Shown here: piece after piece, positions 24,501-36,822 of the stretch
Layout of the letters: each line of letters starts with the position of its first letter
How positions within the stretch are numbered: position 1 is the stretch's first letter
Source of the DNA: Bilabrum cf. latius
Taxonomy: Eukaryota; Bigyra: Bicosoecida; Bigyra; Bicosoecida
Assembly: GCA_965178125.1 (NCBI GenBank)
Contig: OZ237742.1
Span: forward strand, 1,054,001-1,118,000
Direction: 5' to 3'
DNA: 64,000 nt
Position numbers and translations under genes: made by a program
The notes under the pieces: model-generated
Told to the model about the DNA's origin: nothing
Seen by the model: only the letters and a program-made list of their open reading frames with translations
Database searches by the model: none

Positions 24501-24753
24501 GCGCAGGTGCACCCGTTTTCGCGGCCATCACGACGGAATCCAGCATCTATGCCCATTGCTGTATGAAAAATGCGACCAGGGCCGGAAGCAGCACAATGAT
24601 AATTCCCAGCATTGTTACTTCGATTGGCTGGGCTATGAGATTAGCTGCAGGTGCTTGCCCAGCGGTGGGCGACCTAGCTCCTTGGAGAAACAGGTTGACC
24701 ATAAATATGAAAATGACTGTCGAAACTACGAAGAAGGCGCTCGTCAGTCTCAT
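15565..24753 (-). CDS. Giant 12-TM cyclase-like / Ser-Thr kinase fusion, paralogue A
   Basis: About 3,062 residues in one frame with about 35 TAG codons and a TGA stop. Order: TM1-2 (5-70); Ser-rich loop; TM3-6 (340-490); helix [18 protein letters not shown] leading into cyclase-like region C1 (510-900, core [10 protein letters not shown] and [12 protein letters not shown]); TM7-12 (1075-1290); cyclase-like region C2 (1370-1600, core [13 protein letters not shown] and VLYTDED); kinase (1840-2640, [25 protein letters not shown] in place of DFG, MAPELF, HPWL) with about 540 residues inserted between DYG and APE; basic C-terminal domain (2858-2935); SLPSV tail motif. The TM-C1-TM-C2 plan is that of transmembrane adenylyl cyclases. 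The usual FxD metal aspartate is absent from both regions, so cyclase activity is doubtful; lysine, HRD and APE of the kinase are kept. The start is the first in-frame ATG before TM1; an upstream coding exon (24,9xx-25,098) is conceivable. Confidence 0.82.
18914..19050. repeat. 137-bp patch identical between paralogues A and C
   Basis: I compared this stretch base by base with 40106-40242 and found no difference, synonymous sites included. It encodes part of the kinase N-lobe ([20 protein letters not shown]). Paralogue B differs at many sites in the same region, and A and C diverge outside the patch. This is best explained by recent gene conversion. Confidence 0.9.
23105..23220. repeat. About 116-bp near-identical patch in paralogues A, B and C
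   Basis: Partners are 32097-32212 and 44144-44259. Only a few substitutions separate the three copies across the segment encoding [20 protein letters not shown], just before cyclase-like region C1, whereas flanking sequence is strongly diverged. Confidence 0.88.
24232..24306. repeat. 75-bp patch identical between paralogues A and B
   Basis: The partner is 33467-33541. It encodes [17 protein letters not shown] in the loop after TM2. Flanks are unalignable at DNA level, which points to conversion or a strongly constrained element. Confidence 0.88.
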
Positions 24754-25231
24754 TGTGTGATGGTCCAATTTGATCGCGAAATGAAACGATATTGCTCGGC
24801 AGCACCACTCCTACGAACACAAGAGTTGAAATAGCAAAGTCTGTGGCAAAAAAGCAGCATTGTACCACCAAAAGTATCACATTAATTTGCAAAAGCAATG
24901 CCTCTTTGATGGGCAGACTGTGAAAGCACTTGGCACGTACAATTGGTATCGACGGAGGCAGGACGACCTCACTCGTGGCAGCAGCTTAAATCGCCAGTAC
25001 GCCCCGGCAATACGGGGTAGATGTGTCCTAAAAATACTAAACACGCAGTATCGCTTGGCGAATTCGTTCGCTTGCTTCGTAAATTGACCAAACATCAAGA
25101 ATTCCGCTGCTCATTCAACGCTCGTCACACAAGAAGTAGTCGCAATCATGGATCGGATTAAGCCCGCACGTGGTCGCCAAAACCACCTTAAATTAATCGA
25201 GAAATCGAACTATTGCGCTATAGCAAGATTT
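24754..25231. other. Intergenic region upstream of paralogue A
   Basis: 478 bp, AT-richer than its surroundings, between the start of A and the TGA of B. It is expected to hold the promoter of A. A frame at 24877-25098 is in phase with A and could be a first coding exon (donor CGA|GTGAGG near 24971, acceptor after TTTTGCCACAG near 24841), but the evidence is weak. Confidence 0.35.
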
Positions 25232-28200
25232 TCACAATCTGCCGGTTGCTGCAGAACTGCCAGGCTCCTCAGATACACTTGGCAGTGACCCGACTCCAGC
25301 TCCAAATGAAGACGGCAACACCGGTCGAAACACATCCAGCGTTCCACTTCTGGGCATTGCCGGCGACGTGCGAGGGCCTCCGGTGTGAGCAAATCCTACC
25401 GGTAAAGATTTGGTGTTGATAGCAGCCTCGCTGTGGGGGCGTGACTCAGAGGCTGCGGCCGGTGGCGGGTCTGCGTCGGCATTGCGCTACCGGGAACCGG
25501 CAGCCCCACTCAATCTAACTCCGCTTTCGCCCCCTTGCACAAGCCCATAGCTATTATCTCTAGCTGGCTACAAGGCCTGTCTTTCAATCGCCCTCTCTTT
25601 GTAACTCTGGATCGACCTGTATGCGACTGCCTGCGACACTCCGGCTGCGAGCAAGTCTGCCACAGCGTCATCCGCCACCCGCTGCTTCCAGGTGCGGACG
25701 CTCTGCGACGCCGAGAGCTGCAAGCTGAGCCTCCGGACGTACAGCTCAAGGATCGCTCTGATCTGTACAACCATGTGCTACTTGCTCTGCTGTACTCGGA
25801 TCTGCTGGGACGTGCGGGGACGAGCGGCGGCACTGTGTTCTCTCATGGCGGACCGGGCCGCTTGCGCGTCGTGCTCGTCGCCTAGGAGCACTGGCGTCGC
25901 GGTAAAAGGGGTGCTGCGGTGGCACCGGACCAAGCACGACCCGATGTTGCCAAGCATTGTACGGGACTTGCGGGCCTGCGGTCGGGCTCGTCCGCGGCTG
26001 GTGCCCGGATCGTCGAAGCCGACATGAATCAGCGGCTTTCCTTTTGCTGAACGGAGCTCTCTGTCCTTCCGCTGAGTGGCTGCAGATTTGCCAGGTTCAC
26101 TCTGGCTAGATTCTGCCCAGACTCGTCCGTCGGCTGCTTCAGAGTCCGCTAGGGATGAGTGCACTCTCGGTGATCGCGCACCGATGCTGTCTCCATTGGC
26201 ACGGTAGGTACTGGCCTAGTCCTTGGCAACTTCTAAAGAGGCCTGCAAACTAGTGGTATTGGACATGCGTGCAGCGCGCTTGCGTAGCCATGGGTGAGTT
26301 TTCATCTGTCGCGCACCATACCTTCGATCTGTGTTTACCTCCAGCAGCCCTCGCAACGCATCCAGGCAGGCTGGACTGAGGTCAGCTGGGAGCACGTGCC
26401 AGGCGATCCTACCCGCTTTGGCATTCGCATCAATTTGGTGTCTATCCCGACCTTCGAACGGCATTCTGCCAGCCAGCAGCCAGAACAGGGTCACTCCCAA
26501 CGACCAGTAGTCGCTGGCCCTCTCCCCCTATTGCTGGACAAGCTCGGGGGCCATGAAGAGAGGAGTGCCGGCAACCTCCGCATTGAATGGACGATGCTCA
26601 AAGAACATAGTGTCGTCAGCAACAGCGGATCCCGAGTCATGCTGTGCTTCGTGGTGATTGATACCGGCGACAGCTGTTCTGGCCCATCGGGATACAGCGC
26701 TAACTGCGGTTGCTGCACTGTCGTAGGAGCGCTGCAGATGAATTTCAAGCTCTGCTGAAATCGCTGAAGCTGATGACGCTGCAGATGAACCTGGGGGCAC
26801 GACAGCACTTTTTGGGCTGGCATCGAACCCCGACGGGTCATCAGCAGTATGTCGCGAGCCGACTGACTCGTTCGCGACACGACCTGTGTCAAGATGTGGC
26901 CTCCTGCTGGTCTAATGTGCGGCAACTGTACACTTTTGTCGCCGATCCTGACCAGTGCTACAACTTCTGCTACCGGCTAGAATGTCCTCGCCGCTAGATC
27001 CTGACCGCTCCAAGCGAACAGCTCCTGCTGCCACGTCGTCGGATGCAGCTGCTCGCCCACCATGTGGCTAAAGCGAATGCAAGTGGGGCACTTTAGCGCG
27101 CTCCGACCGCAGGAGTGAGGGGGAGGGGACAATGCTACTATATCGAGAGCAAAATGCTGCAGCCTGCCCGTCAACCGCCGACTGCTGAACTCGCATGCGG
27201 GCGATATAGCGATACAACTACTCTGCACAGTCAGCAAGGCTATTGCTGCAAAAAACGACACTATTGTCACGGAGTTGCACCTACCATTGATGTGCACTTG
27301 TTTTATTCATGTAAGCAACCAGTCCATTGCTGTGCTTTGTGCTGCTCGGACCACCTTCTCCTCTTGACGCTGTCCACACTTCATTGACTGACGAAATGCA
27401 TAGCTGGCTGCGATGCGGCTGCACTGCAGCGCTGCTTCTCGCAGGTGCACTTGACGATTCATTTGGAGCAACATTATTGTACTCGACGGCAAGAATGCAG
27501 TCAAACAGGTCTGGTTCTGACCGTAGGCAGTGATGCAATTCAAGTCCGCTTGTCAAAACGGAGACCGACAGCTTGCCAGCACTTGAAAATTGCAAGGCTT
27601 GTCCCACCCTTACTACCTGATCCTTGTGAACAAGACTCGTACTTGAACGCCCACTCGAGGAATTCTACATCGGCGTTCCAGTGAAGGCAGGCACGACTAG
27701 AACGCTGGCAGGGTCGCTGGGTTGGAGACTACGCAGCGACGGTTCACGCCCATTAGACATCTTTGCCGGAGAAAGCAAAGGAAACACCAGCCTAAGCTCA
27801 TCTCGCTGGTTGACCGAGCCCTGCATCCATGCATTCGAGCTCAAGTCGTCGGCAGTAAGCTGGCGCTGAGCCGGCTGTTCGTTGCTAGCCTGAGCATTTG
27901 CATCTGCTGGAATACCACTGTCGGGTTTCACTAGGTCAGCGAGCCCAAAATCGATGAGAAACACACATCCCTGGGAGTCAATCACTACGTTTGAAGGCTT
28001 GATATCCCTGTGCAGAACTCCGGCTCGATGCATTCCTGCGAGTGTGCAGATCAACTGCCTTGCGATCTCTCTCGTAGCACCCTCCCGCATGCGCCAGCGA
28101 CCCGGTCGAGACCGCACCGTCTGTTCAAGATCAATGCCATCAATATACTCCATCAATATTCCGGTCTCTCTGCCTCTGACTACAACTGCTCCCAGTCTGC

Positions 28201-31200
28201 TGATTCCAGGGACACCGAGGCCTGCACAACGGAGCATAGCGAGAATCTCGTCGCGTACAACACCTGAATCTCTGCATCGATCCTCTTGCTGGGCGTGATT
28301 GCCTCGCAAATAGCTTTGCCTAACAAAACTTTCAACATGCGCATGCTTGTAGTTACTCTTTCCCACCTTGAGAGCGTACTGTTTTCCGGTGGACAGGTGC
28401 ACAGCCTGATACACTCTAGCGAATCCACCCTCACCCAAGACCTTCAACCGCTTAAACTCATTCATCTGGAAGCGTGGAAACGGACCCAGGGTAGAATTAA
28501 GACCACCTGCCACCTGCAGCGAGACAAGACCAGGATCTACGGCACTAGATGATCGAACGATAATCTATATTCTGGCGTGTACCTCGCCTGTCCCGCCTGG
28601 CGGGCTAGGCGCGAACGCCGCACACAGACAGGCGCCGTCGTCTGCAATAAGCTGCCTCGTTGGGCCAGCACGTCCTGTTCCGCTCTCGACCGTGGACTGG
28701 CACCACTGCTGCAGCCAGTCTCGAACGGCACCGTCAGTTGGAGACACTTGCTATGGCGCGAATCCAGTATCGCTTGACTTGTTGTTCACGCAGGATCGAA
28801 GCCTGGCAAGCCATGCAGCCTGCCAGGCACCCTATAGAGTGTGTCTAGGCTAGATCTTGCCCACTGCTCGAGCTTGAATCGGAGATCCATTGCGGTCGCA
28901 TTCTATCCGGCAGCGCACGTAGCAGGTATGATAGGTTGGACCTGTCACAATAGAATCGGGAGGAGCGCCGGTCAATTGGTCGCGGTCGTAGCTCCTGTTT
29001 ACCTCGTCCTCGAACACTTCTGCGTCAAGAACCCGTGGTGGTGGCATGTTTCTGGGGGCATTCGTTACCTAATTTGCGAGAGCGACTGCCATCCATGGCT
29101 AGACGAGAGAGATCATGGAGCTCAACTGGGCGCTGAGTAGGCAACTACCAGGCACGCCATGCCTCGTCTTGCGCAAACAGGCAGCTGTCTCGGCCAGACT
29201 GATGCTCTGAACAATTGGACCAGGCTAGCCCTCTCGCCTATGACCCCTGGACTGATCGTCCGAGTACAGAATACTGGCGGGCATTTGGCCTACGCTGGTA
29301 GCTCGAACCCTTCCGGTGGCGATACCTACTGCCGGACGTATGGCAGAGTTGATCGCGTAGAGCGCGGACTGGGCTTCGTGCAGCAGTCGGTGCGCTCCGA
29401 CGAGAGCGACGAATCTCCAGTTTCGTTTGGTGATGCGCCAGCTGCTCTTAGCTTGCGATCTGGCAAGTACGTTCTGTATGCTATCCAAATTGGACGCAAA
29501 CCAACCCAGGATAACACGGTCGGCACGCGATTGCATCCGCACGCAGCCGTAACGAGAGCAGACCTCGTCTGCGATTGCCCCTATCTTGCGGTGCAGACCA
29601 AATGTTGCTACAGGTCCAGCTAGCTCTGAGATCGACTCGAAGCCGCCAAGCACAAGAGTTGCAACCACGGAGCTGCCAAGCGAAGCTGACACTGCGGTTG
29701 ACTCCCAGGCTGGGCGTGCTACAGTAGGGTGCACTTGGCTGACTGTTTGATACTGCATCAGCCCTCTAACACCAGGCTACTTGTCGTGGAAGGTAGCGGA
29801 GCGGATGAGTGCCAGAGGCAGCAGCTCAGAGGCAGCGAATTCCAGGCGCCTCTTTGCCTGCGCTGAGATCTACTTGGCTCTGGCGGCGTGAAACTTGACC
29901 TCATCAAGACCTTGTAGAACATCCTTACTCCTTGCCAGTGATATAATCACGAAGTGAAGAACGTAGAAAGCGCCAACGAACACCCGAAGAATCATAATAA
30001 CGTCAACCCGATGGATCCCGTCGCGCACGCGTGTGTTCGGAGCAAGCACCGCAGTGCATGTGGCCGCAGCATCAGAGTTCGCACGGGTCACGGTTCCTTC
30101 CAAGCCTGCCTGGAGAATCGCGAAAGGCCCTCCTGCCCCTACCAGCGATATGAACAATGCTATGGCAAATGTTGCAGCGCTGTCTCCACACGTACGCGCG
30201 ACACCTACTGCAAGGACAGTTGCAGCTAGCACCGGGGCGGACCCACTCAGGAAAGAGAACCTAGAATAGCATGATTCATAGACCACTTCTAGCTACCAAA
30301 GCGTGCGGAACACTACCATGGAAAATACCACGGCTGCGTACATCGCGTACCCTACCCATGGTGGTACTAATGTTCCGCTAGCGTGATGGGACAGCCCGAT
30401 CACGACCATGCACGCACCTACAGCCACTCGAGGCGTGAATGGCAGGAAAAACTTCATGAGAATGGCAGTGGCGGTGATATGTCTCCCCTCGGCAGCGAAC
30501 TCAAGACTACCAACCTGAAGTGCTCCAGACAGGGACCCGTACATCAGAGAGCCCCCGATGCAAGCCATCACAAGCCCAGACAAGAGCGGGAGTCCGTAAA
30601 CACCCGAAGTATGAAGAAGTTCATCAATACCAACCCCTTTCGAATGATGAGACTACTTCGAAACGTTATTCTCTCGCAATGACGTCTCAATGCCAGGCAG
30701 AACTGTCGCTGTGATGGGCGCTAGCTCAGGTCCACGAATTCCGTCCAAGATCTGCAAGCACATATGGCGAATACTTTCAGAATCAGGACTTGAAGTGGGC
30801 ATGTCGCCTGCAGCCATTATTGCATTGCGATCGCCGAGAACTTCCTGGACCCACTTTGGAACATCCAGGCGCGTGCTGGAGTCTGTGAAGCTGCTCGGGT
30901 CTTCAACAAGATCTTCAACCAGGTCTCCACACTTTGCAGCTCGTACTATCGTCTACAGCGCGTGTATGATCGTGGCTAGGCTATAGGAGTCATCCGATGA
31001 ATTATTGTTGGTCCTGTGTTCAGCAATCAGGAACTTCAAGCCAACCGTGGAACTCGATGGCATGTTTGAAGCCGCCGATGCACTTACGGCCAAATCGCTT
31101 GGCTGTAGCTACGCTTCGAGCCAAGATATCAGCAACGTGACTGCGTCGAGCACGCTACGCGTAGCAGCAAGCTGCTGCTGAGCCAGAATGCTCTGGTTGC

Positions 31201-34141
31201 GCTCTGGGGGCCTCGCTACGGTGGGGTGCACATTAGCAGAAGCGATCGCTAGCCGCCACTGCAGCGCTCCTTCCAGCCCTCCTCTCAGCGATTGCAGCCT
31301 CGAAAATACTTTCATCGCATTGGATCGCTCTACGTTTGCAACGTGACAGCAATCTGAGCAACGATCGTGTTCGTTCGGGAGGTTCAATCCGGTGGCCAAG
31401 CGAGTCGCGAACTCCAGACCACCGCCGAATGTCGCCCATTCCTGCGGCTGCTGCTTGAGCCCCAGCAGCCCCACCACCATGGCAGATCGGGACGAGGAGG
31501 GATAGGCGATGCCAGCCCGGAGCTGGGTGCCGCGGGATGACGCAGTTGAACAGCCTTCTGCAAACCGCAGCAGTGCAGAAAATAAGCTGAACGCCTGGGC
31601 GTAGCGCTGCTCAGCTGGCTGCGCCACGGGTGCATCTCGCACTGGGGTCCGTAAACCAGATAGACATACCCATATTGCCTTTGACGAATAACCTGCATCA
31701 AGTTGCATTCGAATCTTGTCTGTCCCGAGGGCAGCATCCATGGAGTCCCAGTCTATTGTAGCCATTCGATCCAGGGCCTCCCTGCTGTCGCGCGTCAGCA
31801 CGCCAAGCGAAGACACGGCTCTTGAATGCGCGGCAGGCGACTGCAGAGCATCGCGGTACTACCGAGCCAAACCTGTAAAGAACCCACTGATTGTGTCATC
31901 TACTAGCAGGACTGAGTCAAGCGACCGTGTCACCTCCGCCGTCGTCCGTTTGGCACCCTCTCTGCCGCTGTCTGAGACGTCTAGAAACTCACTCAAGAGC
32001 TCGGCTTCGCTCGTCATATGGGCAGCTGCTGACGTCCGAGCCGATTGATCACAAAACTGTTCGTTGGATACCGGGGCATGCTGTCTCTCAATAGCGACAG
32101 CCATGACCACCGGCCTGGCCTCGAACGCCATCACGCCTGCCTCCATGCACTCCTGGGCGAAGGGGGGCACCTGGTCCACAACGGAGTCGATGATCACCTG
32201 CTGCTGCCGGATAGCTAGTTGCTATTCCTTTCGGAAATGCTGCCTGGCAGCCGCAGTGCGCCACGTGTAAAAAGAGTGATCTAGACCCATTACTACAGGA
32301 AATGCCACAGCCACGAACAGCGAGTAGCTGATCAGGTCCGCAACCACCCCCAGACCATTCAGTCCTAGCGGGCTGCTGAAGCTGTACCTGTGTTCTTCGG
32401 GGAGGAAGTCAAGGTCAGCCCGGCCCAGCGGCCACGCGTCGCCTGTGAAGCTGATCGTAAGGAAGAGCCCGAGTGACCATGCTATGTACGCAAACTGCAT
32501 ACCAGCCCAGGGCACAGCCGCCTTGTCATAGTCTAGGGGTGCAAGAATCGGCCACAGTATCCACATGCTCAACGCCTTGTTGCTGCCGCGCCCCGGGCCC
32601 ACTAACAGGTCAAGGCACATTGCAAGCACGGTGGTTAGTGCCAACGCGGCAACGGGCACGTCCGTCGATGCCATGTGCTCGAGGCCAGCCACCGCTGCCG
32701 CCATACGAAGCGCAGACGCATTCCGTCTCTGCTCAGCTCTTTTTCGGAGCCCAGCACTTTCCGTTGTGTACTGAGAATCGGTGCGTGCTGCTGATGACCT
32801 CCCGCTGGCTGGCGGGGTGCTGCTCGAGGACGCTGCACTCCCGAGCAAGATTCCTCGACCGTGCTCGGAAGCAGGGCCGCTCGCCGCCCCTCGCGAGGAA
32901 TCGAAGGGGTCTGCGTAGGGTCCGAGCGCAGCTGGGCGCGCGCTGAGGTGGCCCTCGCGCCGACCCACCGCTTGCACGGACGCGGTTCTCTGGGCAGAGG
33001 CAGCGGAATTCATCCTTGCAGCGGCGCGACACGTGCTGTCCAGCAAGTCCCACAATCGTTGCGCGTTTGTTTGGGCGGTGTGTTGGTTACAGATGCGCTT
33101 GACGTGACCCCTCGCTGCAGCAGCCGACGATGAATTCTCTCGACTCGGGGTCCCGGATGAATCCTCAGGCTGGGTCGGGGAGCCCCGGTTTTGCTCCAAC
33201 CACGACCTGCTCTGGTCTGAGCCGGCGCTCGGGCCCCCTTCCGCGGAGTTGGTCGCATCCTGATGGATGGACGCTTGCTCTGCAGGGGTGATCTGGCTCA
33301 TGCTGCCGTGGCTTGGGGCGGCGCTGCTATGCGCGGCGCCGGCAATACCGGAACCTCGTTTTGCAATTCCCTCATGCCGTTGCCTGCAGCAGGCCCAGAC
33401 AGAGGCTCGGCTAATGAATGGCATGCATACTAAGGTGGCCCCACTTTCGGGGTCAGGATCGAACAGGCACGGCCAGGTCAGTCGCAGGCAGCATCGCGAC
33501 AGGGAGATGGCGGCGGCTTGGCCATCCGGGGAGCGCAGCCACGTTGGGCAGCATGATCGGACAGTGGCGTTACAATCGTTGCTTCGGCTCCTGCCAGACT
33601 CCAATGCGACGCTTGGTGCTGCAGCATTCCCCAGGTCTGCTCCACCGGCATTGCCTCGCGACCCGCGAGACGAAGCGTTCTGGGTGCTGGACCTTGGCTG
33701 AGCTGCGGGCTACTACTAGAATCGTTCATGCTAACTTGCGTTGCTGTGCTGTGTAGAATGCCCTCCTGAGCTACCTGAATCCCGTTCGGCGCGGCCCCTG
33801 TGCAGCTCACTCGCAGCTGTAGTTGAAAACCTCCTCGTATTCTCCTCGCTGGATCCGGCTGCCGGCGTTACAGCAGATTTATCTAGTCCCAGCACAAATC
33901 TAGACCAAAACCGCAGAAACTAAGACACTGCTGCCGACCCAATCAGTAGCAGCACGGAGAGCACAGTGGAAGCTGCTAATGCCGACGGTCGAGCTTCATA
34001 TATCGCCGGTGCATCTCCAGACGTCCTTGTTCGACTGTCTGTTAAAAATTGCCCCACAATAATCACGAACATCACCGAGGACATTGACTGTGCGGCACAT
34101 ATGCAGCCCCCGGTCGTTCCTGCACGCCTCGGCACTGCCAT
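25232..34141 (-). CDS. Giant 12-TM cyclase-like / Ser-Thr kinase fusion, paralogue B
   Basis: About 2,969 residues, about 30 TAG codons, TGA stop. The start is the ATG at 34141; 34084 is an alternative directly before TM1. Layout as in A: TM1-2 (20-75), loop, TM3-6 (480-620), C1 (640-905, SGLRTPVRD and [10 protein letters not shown]), TM7-12 (1180-1410), C2 (1480-1650, VVATLVLGGFESI, VGIATGRVRATSVG), kinase (1900-2625), C-terminal domain (2790-2860, [19 protein letters not shown]), SLPSV tail motif. Kinase residues are complete: [34 protein letters not shown]. About 470 residues separate DFG and APE. C1 and C2 lack the expected metal aspartates. Informative TAG codons: 26528-26530 sits where A and C have CAG, 32222-32224 where both have Gln, and three adjacent TAGs near 33716-33718 extend a Gln-rich run. 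Neighbours A and C are on the same strand, with the DUF4419 gene inserted between B and C. Confidence 0.82.
32373..32563. repeat. 191-bp patch, B versus C, three mismatches
   Basis: The partner is 44420-44610. It covers the TM4-TM6 region ([20 protein letters not shown]). Three differences in 191 bp contrasts with low overall similarity and with paralogue A, where only the protein motif is preserved. This points to gene conversion between B and C. Confidence 0.9.
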
Positions 34142-35217
34142 CGAATTACGATGCTGTCACCTGCGTACGCGCCCGAACAAGTGATGATTCAGCCGAATCT
34201 TATTGGATATATACTCATGTCCATGAATATGCTTCACTTTGTGTTTAGGGTCACGGTAGAACGCGTCGCAATTATGCAATAGCGCTCAAGTATCGAATAC
34301 TCAGCTTGCTGCAGTCTCACGGAGAATAATAGCAGTCGGCTTGGATGAACTTTGATCAATTATCTACACCAATTACCGCAGGTCGGTCAGAACACGGGCA
34401 GTACACCGTAAACGTGGCACAGGCAATCAAACTAACCTTCCATTGGACCTGGGCTGGCTTGGTCGCAAGTTTGCACTGCACTGTGGCGCAGAGCGATTAC
34501 CTCATCCGTAGGCTCCGATGCCTCCTTATTGGAGTAGCTTCCGAGCTAGATCTACCTATATTTAAATGATCCTAACGCCATATGGGTGTTGATGCCAGAG
34601 TGGGAGTGCGTGAACGTCTCGTTGGGTTCCGCTGGCGGTCGCAACCGGGAGGGTTCGACCAAGCCAACGGATTGCTTTGCGGTGACGCGCATACCCTCTT
34701 TGTATTCAGGAGATGGGCAGAGATTGGATACTTTTTGGCGTACGCGCTGGCATCAATCACAAGCAACACCTCTGTATCTACCCACAGGCACTGCGCACCC
34801 CATACTAGTCGCTGTGGGTCTGCCAGTGCTGACGCCCAATTGAGATAGAGTGGCCACTGGCAGCTGTGCGGCGCAACTCGAGATGCCATGGTCGCTGGAT
34901 GGCACAGCGAGACACTTTAGTCAGGTCATGCCGGTTTAGCAGGTCCTTGATTGAGGGAAGACGATGCTATGCAAGGTGGGGTGGTTCAAGCTTGACACCG
35001 GCAGCTGCTGCTCGTGGGGGCTTTCTTCTGCCTGTGCACCAGCACTATAGCCTCTGCTCAGCATGATCGGCGGGGCATCGAACTCCACCACTCGACGAAG
35101 GCTCCCGAAGACTCGGAATGTTGCATTTGGCCGTTCGGGCTGCAGACTGTCATTCTACACTTTCAAAGCTAAGACCGAATCAAAAGATTTGAAGAGGACA
35201 TCAGTTTGCAAGTTATC
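34142..35217. other. 1.1-kb divergent intergenic region between paralogue B and DUF4419 gene
   Basis: It must contain the promoters of both genes. The left half (34150-34560) is AT-rich. A 133-codon minus-strand frame (34889 to about 34490, ending at a TAA) and overlapping plus-strand frames exist, but none shows a recognisable domain. I see no RNA gene. Confidence 0.4.
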
Positions 35218-36693
35218 ATGACGTCTATTAAGAAGTCTGACCGCGGCTGGCTCTCCGGGAGGGCCTTAATCATTTTGTCCGGCGCTTTCTGCGTACTTCT
35301 CGCTGGCGCGTTTCTAGTGATGTTCCAAATGTACGGCTCGGAAATTTCCGGTATGTTTGATGTAAGTACCATATTTCGGGGGCGACACACTCTTGATGCC
35401 TCTGTCGAGCGTGGAAGTGCCGCTGATTCGTTTCACAAGTTGCACCCCGACCACGGCGTGCAAGCAGTTGCGGCCACACGACAGTACGGGGATAACCCTG
35501 GTATCACGTTTGACGTGTGCCCAGAACAACAAGTGATGCCAGTGCAATAGAGCTCCATGGGTCCCATTGTCCTCTCCGACGATTGCGTTCTCGACGGTGG
35601 CGTGGAATGGTCCTGCAACGTGGACGAGCTCCGTGCGTTCCAGAAGGAGTTTCCCGGCGAGGAACTACCGAAGGAAGAGTACTGCTTCAGAAAGAGAGTG
35701 GAGAACAAGCACGAAGTGTTTCAGAGCCAGCCGCAGTCCATGGATCGGCAAGACTTCAGCAACGGTTTCATCGGCTCCTTTTTGCAGGCGTACTCTGGGC
35801 ACCACCACGTGCAGCTTCGGCCGGACGACTTCTGGCTCGCCGTGGTCCGCGGATTCGACACGCTCATGCTTGAAGGTGGACCGAAAGGAGAGGGGATCGC
35901 CGAGGAAGTGAGGGACTCCTTGGTGGAGCACAAGGGCAAGGTCAAGCTGGTGGTCCGGTCGGGTGGTTCCATCAGGACCGGCGATGTGGACTGGATCGTG
36001 GAGCAGTTCGCTTAGCAGATCGACAAGAAGACCAAATCAGATGTACGGAACTGGATCGAACCCGACTTCAGCACCACCACGCCCCTGGATCGCGCCGTCT
36101 CAAAGATGGCGCTGATGAGCACGATGCAGCGCTACTTTGACTACAAGGCTGTGTTCCTGTGCAGCTTGCCAAGGGTGACCCTGCTCGGCACGGTGGAGGA
36201 TTGGAAGCTTGTTCGGTAGAAGGTGGACGGGCTGCTTCGCTTCGACCATGAGCTTCTCACCAAGTGGCATGGCGTGCTTGCCAAGGTGGTGGACTAGTTC
36301 TAGGCGGCTGCGAATGGCGAGATCGATGCAGTCTTCTGGCAGAGTGTGCACGACTGGAGGGGGCGAAGCAAGCAGGATGCACCCCATTGTGAGAGCGGTA
36401 GCTGCCCCATCGACGGGTGGGTTGCCGCGTTTGCCCCACTGCAGGCTTTACATGGCGTGTAGGAGAAGCACCCATTCGGGCTAGTGGAGCCTGGGGATTT
36501 CCCCACCGGCTGGTTTGAAGTGCCCGTGGAAGTCGATGACAACGGAGTACAATACCAGACTTGGATGCGGGCCGGGCATTTCGGCGAAAACGTGTCGGGA
36601 GATAAACGTGAGATAATCAGCCCGGCGGTGGGTTGGCAGTGGATCAACCAGACACCGCGGCCGCGCGCAGAAGGCACTGCCGGGCAAGCGTGA
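35218..36693 (+). CDS. Membrane-anchored DUF4419-family protein
   Basis: 491 residues, TGA stop. An N-terminal hydrophobic segment (about 15-40, ALIILSGAFCVLLAGAFLVM) after a basic tip suggests a type II membrane anchor. The rest matches DUF4419 from memory: HHHVQLRPDDFWLAV, the short patch ending in GDVDW, NWIEPDFSTTTPLDRAV, STMQRYFDYK, RVTLLGTVEDWK, then GWVAAFAPL. The family is widespread in fungi, plants and bacteria and has no established biochemical role. Six TAG codons lie in frame (35548, 36013, 36217, 36295, 36301, 36460), several inside conserved blocks (between DWKLVR and KVDGLL, for example). The gene lies on the opposite strand to its giant neighbours and converges on paralogue C with 129 bp between the stops. 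Confidence 0.88.
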
Positions 36694-36822
36694 CTGAGGT
36701 TTCGGCCTCTCTTTTTTAGCATCTAGCTTAGCAAAGCCGAAAATCCCATAATAGATCTGTTACGAGTGCAATTTTGCAATAAAGCGGCTCGCCTTGACTG
36801 TTGGTACCGTGCGGCTGCTCCA

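Noticed and set aside
34490-34889. Small minus-strand gene between B and the DUF4419 gene
   Set aside because: 133 codons with no recognised content, overlapping equally long plus-strand frames; not distinguishable from chance with a two-stop code.
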